Of a stretch of 64,000 bases of DNA, positions 11,370 through 22,330 are shown in pieces. The stretch is from Guptibacillus hwajinpoensis (lineage in GTDB: Bacteria > Bacillota > Bacilli > Bacillales > Guptibacillaceae), in contig NZ_JAIVKU010000004.1 in NCBI RefSeq assembly GCF_020524165.1, forward strand, positions 992,001 through 1,056,000, in the 5' to 3' direction. The translations under genes and the position numbers were made by a program. The notes below the pieces were generated by a model that was not told the DNA's origin, made no database searches, and saw nothing but the letters and a program-made list of their open reading frames with translations. Within the stretch, counting starts at the first letter, position 1. The number at the start of each line of letters is the position of its first letter.

Positions 11370-12095
11370 TTAATCTCTCCCCTTTACGACTGTTCCAATT
11401 TCTTCGCCACAAATGGCGCGCTTAATATTTCCTTCTTCCATAATCGAGAAGACAACAAGTGGAATATCGTTGTCCATACATAGTGAAGAAGCTGTAGAGT
11501 CCATTACAGCTAGCCCTTCCTTGAGCACATCAAGGTAAGAAAGCGTGTCATACTTTTTCGCAGTAGCGTCAACAGTTGGATCGGCTGTATAAACGCCATC
11601 TACGTTGTTTTTCGCCATTAAAATAACATCTGCCTCAATCTCTGCTGCCCGGAGAGCTGCCGTTGTATCTGTCGAGAAGTATGGGTTACCAGTACCTGCC
11701 GCAAAAATGACAACGCGTTTTTTCTCAAGGTGACGAATGGCTTTACGACGGATATATGGTTCAGCTACCTGTCTCATTTCGATTGAAGTTTGAACACGTG
11801 TTTCAACTCCAATACTCTCTAAACTATCCTGCATCGCAAGAGAATTCATGACCGTTGCAAGCATACCCATATAATCAGCAGTAGCACGATCCATTCCCAT
11901 TTCACTGCCTACTTTTCCACGCCAGATGTTTCCACCACCAACAACGACGGCAACTTCTACACCCATTTCATGAATTTCCTTCACCTGTGATGCGATGGAC
12001 TGAACGATTGAAGGTGAGATTCCCTGACCTTCTCCACCGGACAATGCTTCTCCGCTTAATTTTAACACAACGCGTTCATACTTGGCTCCGCTCAT
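11370..12095 (-). CDS. pyrH: UMP kinase
   Basis: 241-residue bacterial UMP kinase (amino acid kinase fold), making UDP from UMP and ATP. Visible: [10 protein letters not shown] at the N-terminus, [11 protein letters not shown] (about 51-61), [36 protein letters not shown] and [23 protein letters not shown] precedes ATG 12095. It follows tsf after a terminator-type hairpin and leads straight into frr, the usual tsf-pyrH-frr order. Confidence 0.98.
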   Translation of the reverse strand: MSGAKYERVVLKLSGEALSGGEGQGISPSIVQSIASQVKEIHEMGVEVAVVVGGGNIWRGKVGSEMGMDRATADYMGMLATVMNSLAMQDSLESIGVETRVQTSIEMRQVAEPYIRRKAIRHLEKKRVVIFAAGTGNPYFSTDTTAALRAAEIEADVILMAKNNVDGVYTADPTVDATAKKYDTLSYLDVLKEGLAVMDSTASSLCMDNDIPLVVFSIMEEGNIKRAICGEEIGTVVKGRD

Positions 12096-12131
12096 TTTAA
12101 CCCTCCAGCATGTTTATCAGTATTTGTTCTT

Positions 12132-12161
12132 GAAAAATAGGGAACACATCGTGTTCCCTAT
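12132..12161 (-). terminator. Hairpin between tsf and pyrH
   Basis: Minus-strand perfect 11-bp stem (ATAGGGAACAC / GTGTTCCCTAT, loop of 3 nt) followed by TTTTTC. A strong intrinsic terminator shape; partial read-through would supply pyrH-frr. Confidence 0.75.
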
Positions 12162-12168
12162 CATTGTT

Positions 12169-13050
12169 TTACTTCTTCACTTGAGACATAACTTCTTCAG
12201 CGAAGTTATCTTCACGTTTCTCCATGCCTTCGCCAACTTCGTAGCGGATGAAGCCTTTTACAGTAGCGCCTTTAGATGCAACGTACTTACCAACTTTTTG
12301 ATCAGTGTCTTTAACAAACGGCTGATCAACAAGGGAAATTTCTTCGAAGAATTTGTTGATACGTCCTTCTACCATTTTCTCAACAATTTTCTCTGGCTTA
12401 CCTTCGTTTAAAGCTTGTTGCTTAAGTACTTCGCGCTCGCGCTCAACTTCTTCAGCTGGAACAGCATCACGAGATACGAAACGAGGGTTAACAGCAGCTG
12501 TGTGCATTGCTACGTCTTTTGCTACTTCTTCGTCAGTTGTGCCTTCAAGAAGTGTTAGAACGCCAATACGTCCACCCATGTGAAGGTATGCACCAAATGC
12601 ATCTGCATCAGTTTTCTCAACAATTTGGAAACGACGAAGAGAAATTTTCTCACCGATTTTAGCAATTGCATTGTTTAAGAATTCTGTAACAGTTTGTCCG
12701 TTCTCCATTTTACTTTCAAGAGCTGCGTCAACAGACTCTGGGTTTGCTTGAAGAAGGTGATGAGCAATGTCATTGATCAACGTTGTGAAGCTTTCGTTCT
12801 TAGCGACAAAGTCAGTTTCTGAGTTAATTTCAGCGATAACCGCTTTATTACCTTCTACTGCGATGCTAGCAAGACCTTCAGCTGCTACGCGGTCAGCTTT
12901 CTTAGCTGCTTTAGAAATCCCTTTCTCACGTAGCCAATCGATTGCTTTGTCCATGTCACCGTCGTTTTCTGTTAGTGCTTTTTTGCAATCCATCATTCCT
13001 GCACCAGTTTGCGCACGCAATTCTTTTACCATTTGAGCTGTTACTGCCAT
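12169..13050 (-). CDS. tsf: Translation elongation factor Ts
   Basis: 293-residue EF-Ts, the nucleotide exchange factor for EF-Tu. The N-terminal UBA-like domain ([20 protein letters not shown]), the [10 protein letters not shown] contact loop near residue 80, and the [17 protein letters not shown] and [20 protein letters not shown] segments are all present. CAAGGAGGAATTACTA precedes the ATG. It follows rpsB with a terminator hairpin between them. Confidence 0.99.
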   Translation of the reverse strand: MAVTAQMVKELRAQTGAGMMDCKKALTENDGDMDKAIDWLREKGISKAAKKADRVAAEGLASIAVEGNKAVIAEINSETDFVAKNESFTTLINDIAHHLLQANPESVDAALESKMENGQTVTEFLNNAIAKIGEKISLRRFQIVEKTDADAFGAYLHMGGRIGVLTLLEGTTDEEVAKDVAMHTAAVNPRFVSRDAVPAEEVEREREVLKQQALNEGKPEKIVEKMVEGRINKFFEEISLVDQPFVKDTDQKVGKYVASKGATVKGFIRYEVGEGMEKREDNFAEEVMSQVKK

Positions 13051-13100
13051 TAGTAATTCCTCCTTGAATTATGATATGTAGCCATACCCTTTTGGGTTAA

Positions 13101-13139
13101 AAAAAGGTGATAAAGGGGTTAGAGTTCCCCTTTATCACC
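13101..13139 (-). terminator. Terminator between rpsB and tsf
   Basis: Minus-strand perfect 13-bp stem (13106-13118 with 13127-13139, arms GGTGATAAAGGGG and complement), 8-nt loop, then seven T. One of the strongest terminators in the window; it should set the rpsB to tsf ratio. Confidence 0.8.
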
Positions 13140-13150
13140 CCTTTGTGTTC

Positions 13151-13882
13151 TTATACAGATGTTTCTTCAGTTTCTACCGCTTCAACTTCTGCTTCTTCTT
13201 CTACTTTGCTAACTTCGATCACAGCGTCAGCCATTTTAGCAGTTAGAAGTTTCACAGCACGGATTGCATCGTCGTTACCAGGGATAATATAGTCGATCTC
13301 ATCTGGATCACAGTTTGTATCCACGATCGCAACGATAGGGATATTAAGCTTACGAGCCTCAGCAATAGCGATACGCTCTTTACGAGGGTCGATTACGAAC
13401 AATGCGTCTGGAACGCCGTTCATATCTTTAATACCACCTAGGAATCTTTCAAGGCGATCCATTTCTTTTTTAAGAAGGATAACTTCTTTCTTAGGTAGTA
13501 CTTCAAAAGTACCGTCTTCTTGCATCTTTTCAAGGCTCTTCAGGCGGTTAATACGCTTTTGAATTGTTTCAAAGTTCGTAAGCGTTCCACCCAACCAGCG
13601 TTGGTTGATGTAATATTGACCAGCACGGATTGCTTCATCCTTAACGGAATCTTGCGCTTGCTTTTTAGTACCGACGAAAAGAACTTTACCACCGTCCTGA
13701 GCGATGTCACGAACGAAGTTATAAGCTTCTTCGACTTTCTTCACTGTTTTTTGAAGATCGATAATGTAGATACCGTTTCTTTCAGTGAAGATGTAAGGTT
13801 TCATTTTCGGGTTCCAACGACGCGTCTGATGACCGAAGTGTACCCCAGCTTCAAGAAGCTGTTTCATAGAGATTACTGCCAT
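13151..13882 (-). CDS. rpsB: 30S ribosomal protein S2
   Basis: 243-residue S2. The family signature [20 protein letters not shown] lies at the N-terminus, followed by [34 protein letters not shown] and [21 protein letters not shown] 13882 was chosen over the longer in-frame start at 13924 because AGGAGGA lies 8 nt upstream and the protein then begins MAVISMKQ, as in homologues. The acidic C-terminal tail is typical. It has its own promoter (13998-14026) and a structured leader. Confidence 0.99.
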   Translation of the reverse strand: MAVISMKQLLEAGVHFGHQTRRWNPKMKPYIFTERNGIYIIDLQKTVKKVEEAYNFVRDIAQDGGKVLFVGTKKQAQDSVKDEAIRAGQYYINQRWLGGTLTNFETIQKRINRLKSLEKMQEDGTFEVLPKKEVILLKKEMDRLERFLGGIKDMNGVPDALFVIDPRKERIAIAEARKLNIPIVAIVDTNCDPDEIDYIIPGNDDAIRAVKLLTAKMADAVIEVSKVEEEAEVEAVETEETSV

Positions 13883-13991
13883 GATTGTGTTCCTCCTAAT
13901 GGTTTTTTTATCCTCCGCTTGCATCTATTTCGGAAAAAACTGCGTTTGCAGCACCACTTTCCAAATCAACAAGCGTGTGTGATTAACACCG
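13883..13991 (-). promoter_or_regulatory. Structured 5' leader of rpsB
   Basis: About 110 nt between the predicted transcription start and rpsB. It can form two imperfect hairpins: ATCAAC pairing with GTTGAT around an inner GTGT/ACAC stem, then GGAAA...CTGC-AAAC-GCAG...TTTCC (13928-13967), in which CTGC/GCAG is followed by six T. This looks like an autoregulatory or attenuating ribosomal protein leader, but I cannot assign it to a named family by eye. Confidence 0.4.
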
Positions 13992-13997
13992 TTGATT

Positions 13998-14026
13998 AAT
14001 ATATCACATCATGTGACAAGTCGCAA
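13998..14026 (-). promoter_or_regulatory. SigA-type promoter for rpsB
   Basis: Minus-strand TTGCGA (14021-14026), 17-nt spacer, TATATT (13998-14003). It lies in the gap between codY and rpsB and points at rpsB. Confidence 0.7.
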
Positions 14027-14099
14027 GTTTAAATCTTAAATTCCATGAATACCTATATAAACTCATTCTTATATTCGTAAAGGGAAAAACCTTCTATTA

Positions 14100-14126
14100 A
14101 AAATGCTCCGGGAGAATTCCCGGAGC
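14100..14126 (-). terminator. Terminator after codY
   Basis: Minus-strand perfect 9-bp GC-rich stem (14105-14113 with 14118-14126, arms GCTCCGGGA and complement), 4-nt loop, then ATTTTT. It begins 10 nt after the codY stop codon and ends the dprA-to-codY block. Confidence 0.85.
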
Positions 14127-14136
14127 GATGGGTGAA

Positions 14137-14913
14137 TTACTGTGTCTTCAGTTTTGAAAGTTCTACAAGAAACTTATCGTTAAGAACTTTAATGTAAGTT
14201 CCCTTCATTCCTAGAGAACGAGACTCAATAACACCAGCACTCTCAAGCTTACGAAGAGCGTTTACGATAACAGAGCGAGTGATTCCTACGCGGTCAGCAA
14301 TTTTACTTGCTACGAGAAGGCCTTCATTTCCTTCAAGTTCTTCAAAAATATGCTCAATCGCTTCAAGTTCACTGTAAGAAAGAGAAGAAATCGCCATTTG
14401 AACAACCGCTTTGTTTCTTGCTTCTTCTTCAATTTCTTCCGCTTTCTCATGAAGAATCTCCATTCCTACTACAGTTGCCCCGTATTCAGCTAACAAAAGA
14501 TCATCATCTGAGAACGAGTCACTTAATCGTGAAAGGATGAGCGTACCTAGACGACTTCCTCCACCAACGATCGGCACGATTGTTGTAAGTCCTTTTTCGA
14601 AAAGATCGCGATTCTCCACTGGGAAAGCTGTGTATTCGCTAGTGATATCAAGATTCGAAGATGTTTCATTAATCCCAAAGAGGTTCTGAGTGTATTCTTC
14701 AGGGAACTGACGCTCTGAGAACATTTTCTTCATACGTTCGTTCTCAATTTCTTGATTAATCGCAATTCCAAGTAACTTCCCTCTGCGGCTTACGACATAT
14801 ACGTTTGCCATAATAACGTCACGTAGCGTTTCAGCCATATCCGTAAAGTTAACTGGGCCCTCTGATTTTTGTAGCATGCCATTAATTTTTCTCGTTTTTT
14901 CAAGTAAATTCAT
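14137..14913 (-). CDS. codY: Global transcription regulator CodY
   Basis: 258-residue CodY, the GTP- and branched-chain-amino-acid-responsive repressor of stationary-phase genes. The N-terminal GAF domain (about 1-155) carries the ligand-pocket region; the C-terminal winged helix shows [20 protein letters not shown] then [20 protein letters not shown], the invariant DNA-reading helix. GGAGGATAAATC precedes the ATG. It is the last gene of the xerC-hslV-hslU-codY block. The next gene downstream is rpsB rather than flagellar genes. Confidence 0.99.
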   Translation of the reverse strand: MNLLEKTRKINGMLQKSEGPVNFTDMAETLRDVIMANVYVVSRRGKLLGIAINQEIENERMKKMFSERQFPEEYTQNLFGINETSSNLDITSEYTAFPVENRDLFEKGLTTIVPIVGGGSRLGTLILSRLSDSFSDDDLLLAEYGATVVGMEILHEKAEEIEEEARNKAVVQMAISSLSYSELEAIEHIFEELEGNEGLLVASKIADRVGITRSVIVNALRKLESAGVIESRSLGMKGTYIKVLNDKFLVELSKLKTQ

Positions 14914-14933
14914 GATTTATCCTCCTGTATGTA

Positions 14934-16328
14934 TTATAGGATGTATTGGCTGAGGTCACGGTTCTTCGCAATAGAAGCTAACTTTTCCTCAACATACTCT
15001 GGTGTAATTGTAATGCTCTCTAGATTAATGTCCGGTGCTTCGAATGAAAGGTCTTCTAAAAGCTTTTCTAAAATTGTATGAAGTCTTCGCGCACCAATAT
15101 TATCCGTGTCCTGATTCACTTCGGTAGCAATTGTAGCAATTTTAAGAATAGCATCGTCAGAAAATTCAACTTTAATACCTTCTGTTTCTAATAAAGCTGT
15201 ATATTGCTTCACAAGTGCGTTATCAGGCTCTGTTAAAATTCGCTTAAAATCATCTACCGTTAAACTAGATAGCTCGACGCGAATTGGGAAACGACCCTGT
15301 AGCTCAGGAATAAGATCAGACGGTTTTGACATATGGAAAGCTCCTGCAGCCATGAATAAAATGTGATCTGTCTTTACTGGTCCATATTTTGTTGTGACTG
15401 TTGAGCCTTCTACTATCGGCAAGATGTCTCTTTGAACACCTTCTCTCGATACGTCGGCTGATTGTTGACTTTTCCCAGCTACCTTATCGATTTCATCAAT
15501 GAAGATGATACCCGATTGTTCCGTCTTTGAAACAGCATCCTGGGCGACTTCGTCCATATCAACAAGTTTCGCTGCTTCATCCTGTGTTAACACTTTACGC
15601 GCTTCTGACACTGGAAGTTTTCGTTTTTTCTTCTTTTTAGGCATGATATTCCCGAGCATATCCTGCATATTCATACCCATTTGCTCCATACCAGCACCTT
15701 GGAACATATCCATCATGGAATTATTCTGTTCTTCTACTTCTACAGTAATCATGCGATCTTCTAGTTCACCAAGCGCAAGCTGTTGAGCTATTTGCTTTCG
15801 TCTAGATGCGATCGATTGATCCTCACTAGCAGACTGGTTGGCTGATTCCTCTTGTCCTTGATTACCAAATAACATTTCAAGCGGGTTTTTATATTGTGTT
15901 TGCTTTTTACTAGATGGAACGAGCAATTCCACAATGCGTTTGTTCGCGTTTTCCTCCGCTTTGCCCTTCACCTGTTCCATTCGATCTTCTTTGACAAGTC
16001 GGATCGATGTTTCAACGAGATCACGAACCATTGATTCTACATCTCGACCAACATACCCTACTTCAGTAAATTTTGTTGCTTCTACTTTAATAAACGGAGC
16101 ATTGACAAGGCGAGCAAGTCGTCGTGCAATTTCTGTCTTCCCTACTCCTGTAGGTCCGATCATTAAAATGTTTTTTGGATTGACTTCATCCTTCAATTTG
16201 TCACTCAAAAGGCCTCGGCGGTATCGATTTCGTAACGCCACGGCAACTGCCTTCTTTGCGTCATTCTGACCAACAATATACTGATCAAGCTTTTCAACAA
16301 TTTGTCTCGGTGTTAATGGATTAGACAT
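14934..16328 (-). CDS. hslU: ATP-dependent protease ATPase subunit HslU (ClpY)
   Basis: 464-residue AAA+ unfoldase that feeds substrates to HslV. Walker [16 protein letters not shown] near 58-72, GYVGRD pore loop ([18 protein letters not shown]), a long intermediate domain (about 110-240, with Met- and Lys-rich sequence), Walker [11 protein letters not shown], sensor and C-terminal [20 protein letters not shown]. It ends in SQYIL, the usual tail that docks into HslV. GGAGGAGATCGT precedes the ATG. hslV lies directly upstream, with a 30-nt gap. Confidence 0.98.
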   Translation of the reverse strand: MSNPLTPRQIVEKLDQYIVGQNDAKKAVAVALRNRYRRGLLSDKLKDEVNPKNILMIGPTGVGKTEIARRLARLVNAPFIKVEATKFTEVGYVGRDVESMVRDLVETSIRLVKEDRMEQVKGKAEENANKRIVELLVPSSKKQTQYKNPLEMLFGNQGQEESANQSASEDQSIASRRKQIAQQLALGELEDRMITVEVEEQNNSMMDMFQGAGMEQMGMNMQDMLGNIMPKKKKKRKLPVSEARKVLTQDEAAKLVDMDEVAQDAVSKTEQSGIIFIDEIDKVAGKSQQSADVSREGVQRDILPIVEGSTVTTKYGPVKTDHILFMAAGAFHMSKPSDLIPELQGRFPIRVELSSLTVDDFKRILTEPDNALVKQYTALLETEGIKVEFSDDAILKIATIATEVNQDTDNIGARRLHTILEKLLEDLSFEAPDINLESITITPEYVEEKLASIAKNRDLSQYIL

Positions 16329-16358
16329 ACGATCTCCTCCAAAGATACATTTTATATA

Positions 16359-16898
16359 CTAAATGGTTTCTACGATTATTTGATCATTTGTGTACACGCA
16401 AATTTCAGATGCAATTTCCATGGATGCCCGCGCAATTTCTTCTGCTGTCTTGTTATCGCTATAGCGTTTGAGTGCTCTCCCTGCTGAAAGAGCATAGTTT
16501 GATCCTGAACCAATTGAAAGAATGCCATCATCAGGTTCGATCACTTCACCAGTACCTGAGATAAGCAGTAGCTCATCTTTATTCATAACAATTAGCATCG
16601 CTTCAAGCTTTCTTAGCACGCGGTCACTGCGCCATTCTTTTGCAAGCTCTACAGCGGCACGTTGAAGATTGCCACCAAATTCTTCAAGCTTGCTTTCGAA
16701 TTTCTCAAATAGCGTGAAGGCATCTGCAACGGATCCCGCAAATCCCGCAACGACCTTACCATGAAAAAGTCTTCTTACTTTCTTCGCTGTATGCTTCATG
16801 ACTACAGCATTACCGAATGTTACCTGGCCATCACCGGCCATTGCACACTCGCCATTATGCTGTACGGCAAATATCGTCGTTGAATGAAAGTCTCCCAT
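16359..16898 (-). CDS. hslV: ATP-dependent protease peptidase subunit HslV (ClpQ)
   Basis: 179-residue N-terminal nucleophile hydrolase, proteasome beta-type, partner of HslU. The sequence starts [13 protein letters not shown]. The short propeptide before the Thr-Thr-Ile core is typical of the Bacillus form, where N-terminal processing differs from the Met-Thr start of E. coli. [21 protein letters not shown] and [19 protein letters not shown] are conserved. GGGAGGAGGAACTT precedes ATG 16898. It is co-transcribed with xerC upstream (20-nt gap) and hslU downstream. Confidence 0.97.
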   Translation of the reverse strand: MGDFHSTTIFAVQHNGECAMAGDGQVTFGNAVVMKHTAKKVRRLFHGKVVAGFAGSVADAFTLFEKFESKLEEFGGNLQRAAVELAKEWRSDRVLRKLEAMLIVMNKDELLLISGTGEVIEPDDGILSIGSGSNYALSAGRALKRYSDNKTAEEIARASMEIASEICVYTNDQIIVETI

Positions 16899-16918
16899 AA
16901 GTTCCTCCTCCCGAGCCC

Positions 16919-17824
16919 TTAAGCTCTTGGGTGATGGTTCATGTATATATTTCGCAATCGATCTCCCGTCACGTGGGTATAGATCTGAGTGGTTGATAAA
17001 TCAGAATGTCCTAATAGCTCCTGTACAGAACGTAAGTCTGCCCCTTCATTCAGCAAATGTGTTGCGAAGGTGTGCCTCATTACATGGGGACTAATATGTA
17101 CATGCAATGAAGCATCTTTTACAATCTTATCTAAAATTGTACGAACGCCTCTTGCTGTAACACGACTACCTCTAAAATTTAAAAACAGGGCTTTAGTTGG
17201 CTCTTTGCCTGACGAAAGCAACTGTTCTCGTCCATCTTGTATATACTCTTTCACTGCATCTATAGCGAAACTACCAATTGGTACATATCTTTCCTTACGT
17301 CCTTTACCAATTACAAAAATCGTACCAATCGCAAAATCAATGTCTTCTAAATTAAGTGAAACACACTCACTTACTCGTATGCCACACCCGTATAACACTT
17401 CGAGCAGCGCTCTGTCTCTTTGACCAAGAGGCTTTGTTCGATCAGGTGTGTCAAACAACACGTTAAGTTCTTTCTCATATAGAAATTGCGGCAGGCGCTT
17501 TTCTTGCTTTGGTAAGGAACTCATTGTAAAGGGATTAATCTCAACAATGTTCTCTCGTAAAAGGAAGCGATATAAGCTTCGTAACGTTGAAATTTTTCTT
17601 GCTGCTGTTTTTCTAGCGTAACCATGCTCATGAAGCTCAGTTAAATAAATTCTAACATCTGCATAAGAAACAGCAGCAAAGACATCGATAGTCTGCTGCT
17701 TCAAAAAAGACCCGAAATGTTCAATATCCTGTAAGTAACCTGAGATCGTATGTGGTGAACAATTCTTTTCAATCTGTAGATACTCAGAAAATGATTGAAT
17801 ATGAGCTTGTTGATTGTCATTCAT
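16919..17824 (-). CDS. xerC: Tyrosine recombinase XerC (CodV)
   Basis: 301-residue site-specific recombinase that resolves chromosome dimers at dif with XerD. SAM-like N-terminal domain (about 1-100). The catalytic domain has [12 protein letters not shown] (first Arg), [11 protein letters not shown] (Lys), [12 protein letters not shown] (His-Arg), [15 protein letters not shown] (His, catalytic Tyr). ATG 17824 was chosen over GTG 17833 and ATG 17830, because GAGGTG then lies 6 nt upstream. A 13-bp hairpin (17839-17873) sits just before this ribosome binding site. Confidence 0.96.
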   Translation of the reverse strand: MNDNQQAHIQSFSEYLQIEKNCSPHTISGYLQDIEHFGSFLKQQTIDVFAAVSYADVRIYLTELHEHGYARKTAARKISTLRSLYRFLLRENIVEINPFTMSSLPKQEKRLPQFLYEKELNVLFDTPDRTKPLGQRDRALLEVLYGCGIRVSECVSLNLEDIDFAIGTIFVIGKGRKERYVPIGSFAIDAVKEYIQDGREQLLSSGKEPTKALFLNFRGSRVTARGVRTILDKIVKDASLHVHISPHVMRHTFATHLLNEGADLRSVQELLGHSDLSTTQIYTHVTGDRLRNIYMNHHPRA

Positions 17825-17838
17825 CGTCATCACCTCAA

Positions 17839-17873
17839 AAGGCTTCTAAATCGTAACACAATTTAGAAGCCTT
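17839..17873 (-). terminator. Hairpin between trmFO and xerC
   Basis: Minus-strand perfect 13-bp stem (AAGGCTTCTAAAT and complement), 9-nt loop, followed by TTGAGG. The U tract is short and the hairpin abuts the xerC ribosome binding site. It may be a weak terminator or attenuator, or an RNA stability element. Confidence 0.55.
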
Positions 17874-17885
17874 AGCAATAGAAAT

Positions 17886-19190
17886 TTACAATCTTTTTAC
17901 AAAATTCTGAATTGTTTCTAAGGCTCGATTCGCGATTGTTTCATTGCGTTCTTTCTTGCTTTTGATTCGCGTTTCAAGCGGCGGAAACAAACCAAAGTTG
18001 GCATTCATCGGTTGGAAATTATCTGGGTTAGCCGTCGTAATATAATTCGCCAGACTACCAAGTGCTGTTTCTTCTGGAAATACGACTGGCTCTTCACCAT
18101 TCATCAGACGAGCAGCATTAAACCCTGCAATGAGGCCCGACGCTGCCGATTCAACATAACCTTCAACACCTGTCATTTGACCTGCAAAAAAGAGATTCTC
18201 GCGATCTTTGTACTGATAGGTTGGTTTTAATAGATTCGGCGAATTAATAAATGTGTTGCGGTGCATGACACCATAACGCACGATATCAGCATTCTCAAGA
18301 CCTGGAATTAAGCGAATGACTTCTTTTTGCGGTCCCCATTTAAGATGGGTTTGGAAACCGACAATATTGTAAAGTGTACCCGAAGCATTATCCTGTCTCA
18401 GTTGCACGACTGCATAAGGACGTTTTCCTGTACGAGGATCTTCTAAACCAACAGGCTTGAGCGGACCAAACGTCATCGTTTTCTGTCCACGTTGAGCCAT
18501 CACTTCAATCGGCATACAGCCCTCAAAGAAAATTTCCTTTTCAAATTCTTTTAGTGGTACCGTTTCAGCGGATATAAGCGCTTCATAGAACGTGTTAAAC
18601 TCTTCCTCCGTCATTGGACAGTTTAAGTACGCGGCTTCTCCCTTATCGTAACGGGACTTCTTATACACTTTATCCATATCGATGCTTTCCGTTTCAATGA
18701 TCGGAGCAGCTGCATCATAGAAGTATAAGTACTCTTCCCCACTAAGCGCCTTCAATTGATCAGATAAATCTTTCGACGTGAGTGGACCCGTTGCAATAAT
18801 TGTTGGGCCATCTGGAATTTTGGTACATTCCTCTGAAAATACCGTTACGTTCGGATGGTTTTTAACATTCTCCGTTACTTTCGCAGCGAATTCATGACGG
18901 TCCACAGCAAGTGCACCACCAGCAGGAACCGCACATTCGTCAGCAGATTTAATGATCACAGAGTCCATCTTCCGCATTTCTTCCTTTAACACTCCGACTG
19001 CGTTTGTTAACGTATTCGCTCTTAACGAATTACTACAAACAAGTTCTGCAAATTTATCAGTATGGTGAGCAGGCGTTTGCTTTTTGGGACGCATCTCATA
19101 AAGGTGAACATCCACTCCTTGTTTTGCAAGCTGCCACGCTGCTTCACTTCCAGCAAGTCCGGCACCAATAACCGTCACGTGTTTACTCAT
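17886..19190 (-). CDS. trmFO: Methylenetetrahydrofolate-tRNA-(uracil-5-)-methyltransferase TrmFO
   Basis: 434-residue flavoprotein that makes 5-methyluridine 54 in the tRNA T loop using methylene-THF and FADH2 (formerly Gid). FAD-binding [18 protein letters not shown] near 5-22, [20 protein letters not shown] with the conserved Cys region near 50-70, and [30 protein letters not shown] and [29 protein letters not shown] precedes the ATG. It follows topA with a 15-nt gap. Confidence 0.98.
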   Translation of the reverse strand: MSKHVTVIGAGLAGSEAAWQLAKQGVDVHLYEMRPKKQTPAHHTDKFAELVCSNSLRANTLTNAVGVLKEEMRKMDSVIIKSADECAVPAGGALAVDRHEFAAKVTENVKNHPNVTVFSEECTKIPDGPTIIATGPLTSKDLSDQLKALSGEEYLYFYDAAAPIIETESIDMDKVYKKSRYDKGEAAYLNCPMTEEEFNTFYEALISAETVPLKEFEKEIFFEGCMPIEVMAQRGQKTMTFGPLKPVGLEDPRTGKRPYAVVQLRQDNASGTLYNIVGFQTHLKWGPQKEVIRLIPGLENADIVRYGVMHRNTFINSPNLLKPTYQYKDRENLFFAGQMTGVEGYVESAASGLIAGFNAARLMNGEEPVVFPEETALGSLANYITTANPDNFQPMNANFGLFPPLETRIKSKKERNETIANRALETIQNFVKRL

Positions 19191-19205
19191 TGCTAAAACC
19201 CCTTA

Positions 19206-21278
19206 CTAATTTTCTTCTTCGACGAAATCACAGTTCACACACTTGATTTCTTTCTTTTTCTTCGTTTTCTTCTCAACAAGTAAGTCACCGCATTTAGGAC
19301 ATGGCCGTTTAATCGGTTTATCCCATGATAAGAAATCACATTCAGGGAAACGATCACAACCATAAAAGAGTCGGTTTTTCTTACTTTTACGTTCTACGAC
19401 ATTACCTTCTTTACACTTTGGACAAGTAACGCCAACTTCTTTTAAGATCGGTTTTGTATTTCGACAATCCGGAAAGTTTGAGCAAGCCATGAACTTTCCA
19501 TAGCGGCCCATCTTGATGACCATTGGAGAACCACACTTCTCACAATCTTCTCCAGCAGGTTCATCTTTGATTTCAACTTCCTTCATTTCTTCTTCTGCTA
19601 CTTTCAACCGCTTCTCGAAGTTTTGGTAAAATTCATTGATGACAGAAATCCATTCTGCCTCGCCATCCTCAATTTTGTCAAGATCATTTTCTAAACCGGC
19701 CGTAAATTCAATGTTAATGATATCCTGGAAAAACTCCAAAATCAGTTCTAACACAATTTCGCCGAGCTCAGTAGGAACAAATTTCTTATCTTCTAATGCA
19801 ACGTACCCCCTCCGCTGAATTGTATCAAGCGTCGGTGCATAAGTAGACGGCCTCCCAATCCCGAGTTCTTCCATCGTTTTAACAAGACGCGCTTCCGAAT
19901 ACCGCGGCGGTGGCTGTGTGAAGTGCTGGGTTGGATCAATTTCTGAAGTCGAAACGGTCATTCCTTCTTCAAGATCAGGAAGCATCTTATCTTCTTCCTT
20001 TTTATTGTCGTCATTGCCTTCCACATACACTTTCATGAACCCTTTAAATTTCACTTTAGAGCCTGTGGCACGGAAGATTGTCCCATTGTTTTCTAAGTCG
20101 ACACTCATTGTATCCATGATCGCTGGCGCCATCTGACTCGCTACAAAACGCTCCCAGATGAGCTTGTATAAACGTAGCTGATCGCGTTTTAAGTATGCCT
20201 TCATTTCAGATGGATCACGCATAACTGAAGTTGGTCGAACAGCTTCGTGTGCATCTTGTGATTTACCCGATTGTTTCTTAGCAGGCTTTTTAGCTGATAA
20301 GTAGGTGTCGCCATATTTGCCTTGGATGTATTCCTTCGCTTCATCCTTCGCTGTTTCAGAGATGCGAGTAGAATCCGTTCTCATGTAAGTAATTAAACCG
20401 ACTGTGCCCTGTTTCCCGATCGCAATCCCTTCATAGAGCTGCTGAGCGAGCATCATCGTTTTCTTCGCGCGGAAATTAAGTTTTCTCGCCGCTTCCTGCT
20501 GAAGAGAAGATGTGGTAAACGGTAGGGCAGGATTACGTTTACGTTCCTTCTTTTGAACAGACTGGATATTAAACTGATCGCCTTCAATGCGTTTTAGAAC
20601 ATTATCGACATCTTCTCGTGATTGCAGATCCGCTTTCTTTCCATCTACTCCGTAGAAACCAGCCTCGAATTGTTCCCCATCTTTTTCAAAAGACGCTTTA
20701 ATTTTCCAATACTCTTCTGCTTCAAAATTTTGAATTTCTTTTTCTCTTTCAATAATAAGGCGAACTGCAACGGATTGAACTCGTCCAGCACTTAAACCTT
20801 TTTTAACTTTTTTCCATAATAATGGACTAATGTTATACCCAACTAAACGGTCTAAGACACGTCTTGCTTGCTGAGCATCGACAAGATCCATGTTAATTGG
20901 TCTTGGTTGCTTGAACGCATCCTTTACCGCATCTTTTGTAATTTCATTAAAAACAACCCTGCACTCTGTTTGCTCATCGATTTTTAAACTGTGAGCAAGA
21001 TGCCATGCAATCGCTTCCCCTTCGCGATCGGGGTCAGCTGCGAGATAGACTTTTTTCGCTTTTTTTGCAGCATCTTTGATTTCTTTTAGGACAGGGCCTT
21101 TCCCGCGTATTGTTATATATTTAGGAGCATAGTTGTTTTCCACATCAACGCCCATCTGGCTTCTAGGAAGGTCAATGACGTGACCTAATGAGGCTTTCAC
21201 CTGATATTTCTTTCCTAAATATTTTTCAATTGTTTTTGCTTTAGCGGGAGATTCAACAATTACTAGATAATCTGCCAC
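19206..21278 (-). CDS. topA: DNA topoisomerase I
   Basis: 690-residue type IA topoisomerase that relaxes negative supercoils. TOPRIM domain at the N-terminus ([36 protein letters not shown]), the catalytic Tyr in [14 protein letters not shown] near residue 300, [19 protein letters not shown] and [10 protein letters not shown]. The C-terminus carries three C4 zinc ribbons (CEKCG...CSNFPDC, CPKCKEG...CDRFPEC, CPKCGD...CVNC). GTG 21278 is the likely start: GGGGAGGAAACGTATT precedes it and the protein then begins (M)ADYLVIVES as in homologues. The longer frame to 21332 is not supported. Confidence 0.97.
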   Translation of the reverse strand: MADYLVIVESPAKAKTIEKYLGKKYQVKASLGHVIDLPRSQMGVDVENNYAPKYITIRGKGPVLKEIKDAAKKAKKVYLAADPDREGEAIAWHLAHSLKIDEQTECRVVFNEITKDAVKDAFKQPRPINMDLVDAQQARRVLDRLVGYNISPLLWKKVKKGLSAGRVQSVAVRLIIEREKEIQNFEAEEYWKIKASFEKDGEQFEAGFYGVDGKKADLQSREDVDNVLKRIEGDQFNIQSVQKKERKRNPALPFTTSSLQQEAARKLNFRAKKTMMLAQQLYEGIAIGKQGTVGLITYMRTDSTRISETAKDEAKEYIQGKYGDTYLSAKKPAKKQSGKSQDAHEAVRPTSVMRDPSEMKAYLKRDQLRLYKLIWERFVASQMAPAIMDTMSVDLENNGTIFRATGSKVKFKGFMKVYVEGNDDNKKEEDKMLPDLEEGMTVSTSEIDPTQHFTQPPPRYSEARLVKTMEELGIGRPSTYAPTLDTIQRRGYVALEDKKFVPTELGEIVLELILEFFQDIINIEFTAGLENDLDKIEDGEAEWISVINEFYQNFEKRLKVAEEEMKEVEIKDEPAGEDCEKCGSPMVIKMGRYGKFMACSNFPDCRNTKPILKEVGVTCPKCKEGNVVERKSKKNRLFYGCDRFPECDFLSWDKPIKRPCPKCGDLLVEKKTKKKKEIKCVNCDFVEEEN

Positions 21279-21349
21279 AATACGTTTCCTCCCCCCATTG
21301 AGGTAAATTTTAAAATCTTCCTTATTATTCAATAGTCAAAACTCGTTTG

Positions 21350-22246
21350 TCAAATAGTGCTAGTATCCGTTTCATGAAAATTGGACAGTTCATTCAGGAT
21401 ATCTTTTGCTTCAAGAACCAGTTTGGCCCCTTGCTGAATAAGGCGATTCGTCCCTTCAGCATAAGGCTCTGCTATGTTTCCAGGCAAGCAAAAAACTTCA
21501 CGACCTTGCTCCATCGCTTGGTCTGCTGTAATCAGCGAACCACTGCGCTTTTGTGCTTCAATAATAAAAGTTCCTGGAGATAACCCACTAATAATGCGGT
21601 TCCGCTCAGGAAACTGATGTTTTTCAGGGCGCCGATTAGGTGGATATTCCGATAGTAAGAGACCATCTCTCGCTATGGTAGAAGCAAGCAACTCATTTTC
21701 TTTCGGATAAATTGACCTAAACCCACCGCCGAGAACTGCGATTGTTCCCGCACCGTGCTCTAACGCGAGCTGATGCGCAAGAGTATCAATTCCAAGGGCC
21801 AACCCGCTAACGATTGTCCATCCACTTGATAAGAGTGGTGTGAGGATCTGCTTCATCACGTTGCACGCATTAGGTGAATGATTTCGTGAACCAACCACGC
21901 TTAACATTTGATTTTGATGAAGGAGGTTCGTATTCCCAATGCAATAAATCACCCATGGTGCATCATAAATATGCGACAGTTGTTCAGGATATGCCTCATC
22001 AAATCTTGTTAAAACGCGAATATCGCCCGCTTTAAAATGAGATAATCTCCACGGGTGATTATAATGTAGGTCTTCATATAAATAACCAGCTTGCTCGTTT
22101 GATAAACCAAATTGCCTTAACTGAGTAGCAGACATATCATATATGCTTTGAAGCGTTGGGTCAAATATGAGAAAGGATTGCATCACTTTCCAGGTGCAAC
22201 CCTGGCACTGATGCAACTGAATCAACCTGCTTCTAAATGTTCTCAA
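21350..22246 (-). CDS. dprA: DNA-processing protein DprA (Smf)
   Basis: 298-residue DprA, which binds incoming single-stranded DNA in natural transformation and loads RecA. The Rossmann-like domain is clear: SVVGSRNHSPNACNVMKQIL, SGLALGIDTLAHQLALEH, GTIAVLGGGFRSIYPKEN, FPERNRIISGLSPGTFIIEA, GREVFCLPGN. The start is probably TTG 22246, preceded by AGGAGAGAACTGTGA; length then matches B. subtilis DprA. It lies between sucD (after a terminator) and topA. Confidence 0.96.
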   Translation of the reverse strand: MRTFRSRLIQLHQCQGCTWKVMQSFLIFDPTLQSIYDMSATQLRQFGLSNEQAGYLYEDLHYNHPWRLSHFKAGDIRVLTRFDEAYPEQLSHIYDAPWVIYCIGNTNLLHQNQMLSVVGSRNHSPNACNVMKQILTPLLSSGWTIVSGLALGIDTLAHQLALEHGAGTIAVLGGGFRSIYPKENELLASTIARDGLLLSEYPPNRRPEKHQFPERNRIISGLSPGTFIIEAQKRSGSLITADQAMEQGREVFCLPGNIAEPYAEGTNRLIQQGAKLVLEAKDILNELSNFHETDTSTI

Positions 22247-22300
22247 TCACAGTTCTCTCCTATCAGGAATAAAATTTTCGCGCCCCGCTATGTATAAGAG

Positions 22301-22327
22301 AAATAGCTCCCAATACGGGAGCTATTT
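22301..22327 (-). terminator. Terminator after sucD
   Basis: Minus-strand perfect 11-bp stem (AAATAGCTCCC and complement) with a 5-nt loop; the stem tail supplies the T-rich side (ATTTC). It ends the sucCD operon 4 nt after the sucD stop codon. Confidence 0.75.
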
Positions 22328-22330
22328 TGA

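Noticed and set aside
15600..15720. Lys- and Met-rich stretch in HslU as a possible insertion or frameshift
   Set aside because: It is the variable intermediate domain of HslU; the frame and flanking motifs are continuous and length is normal.
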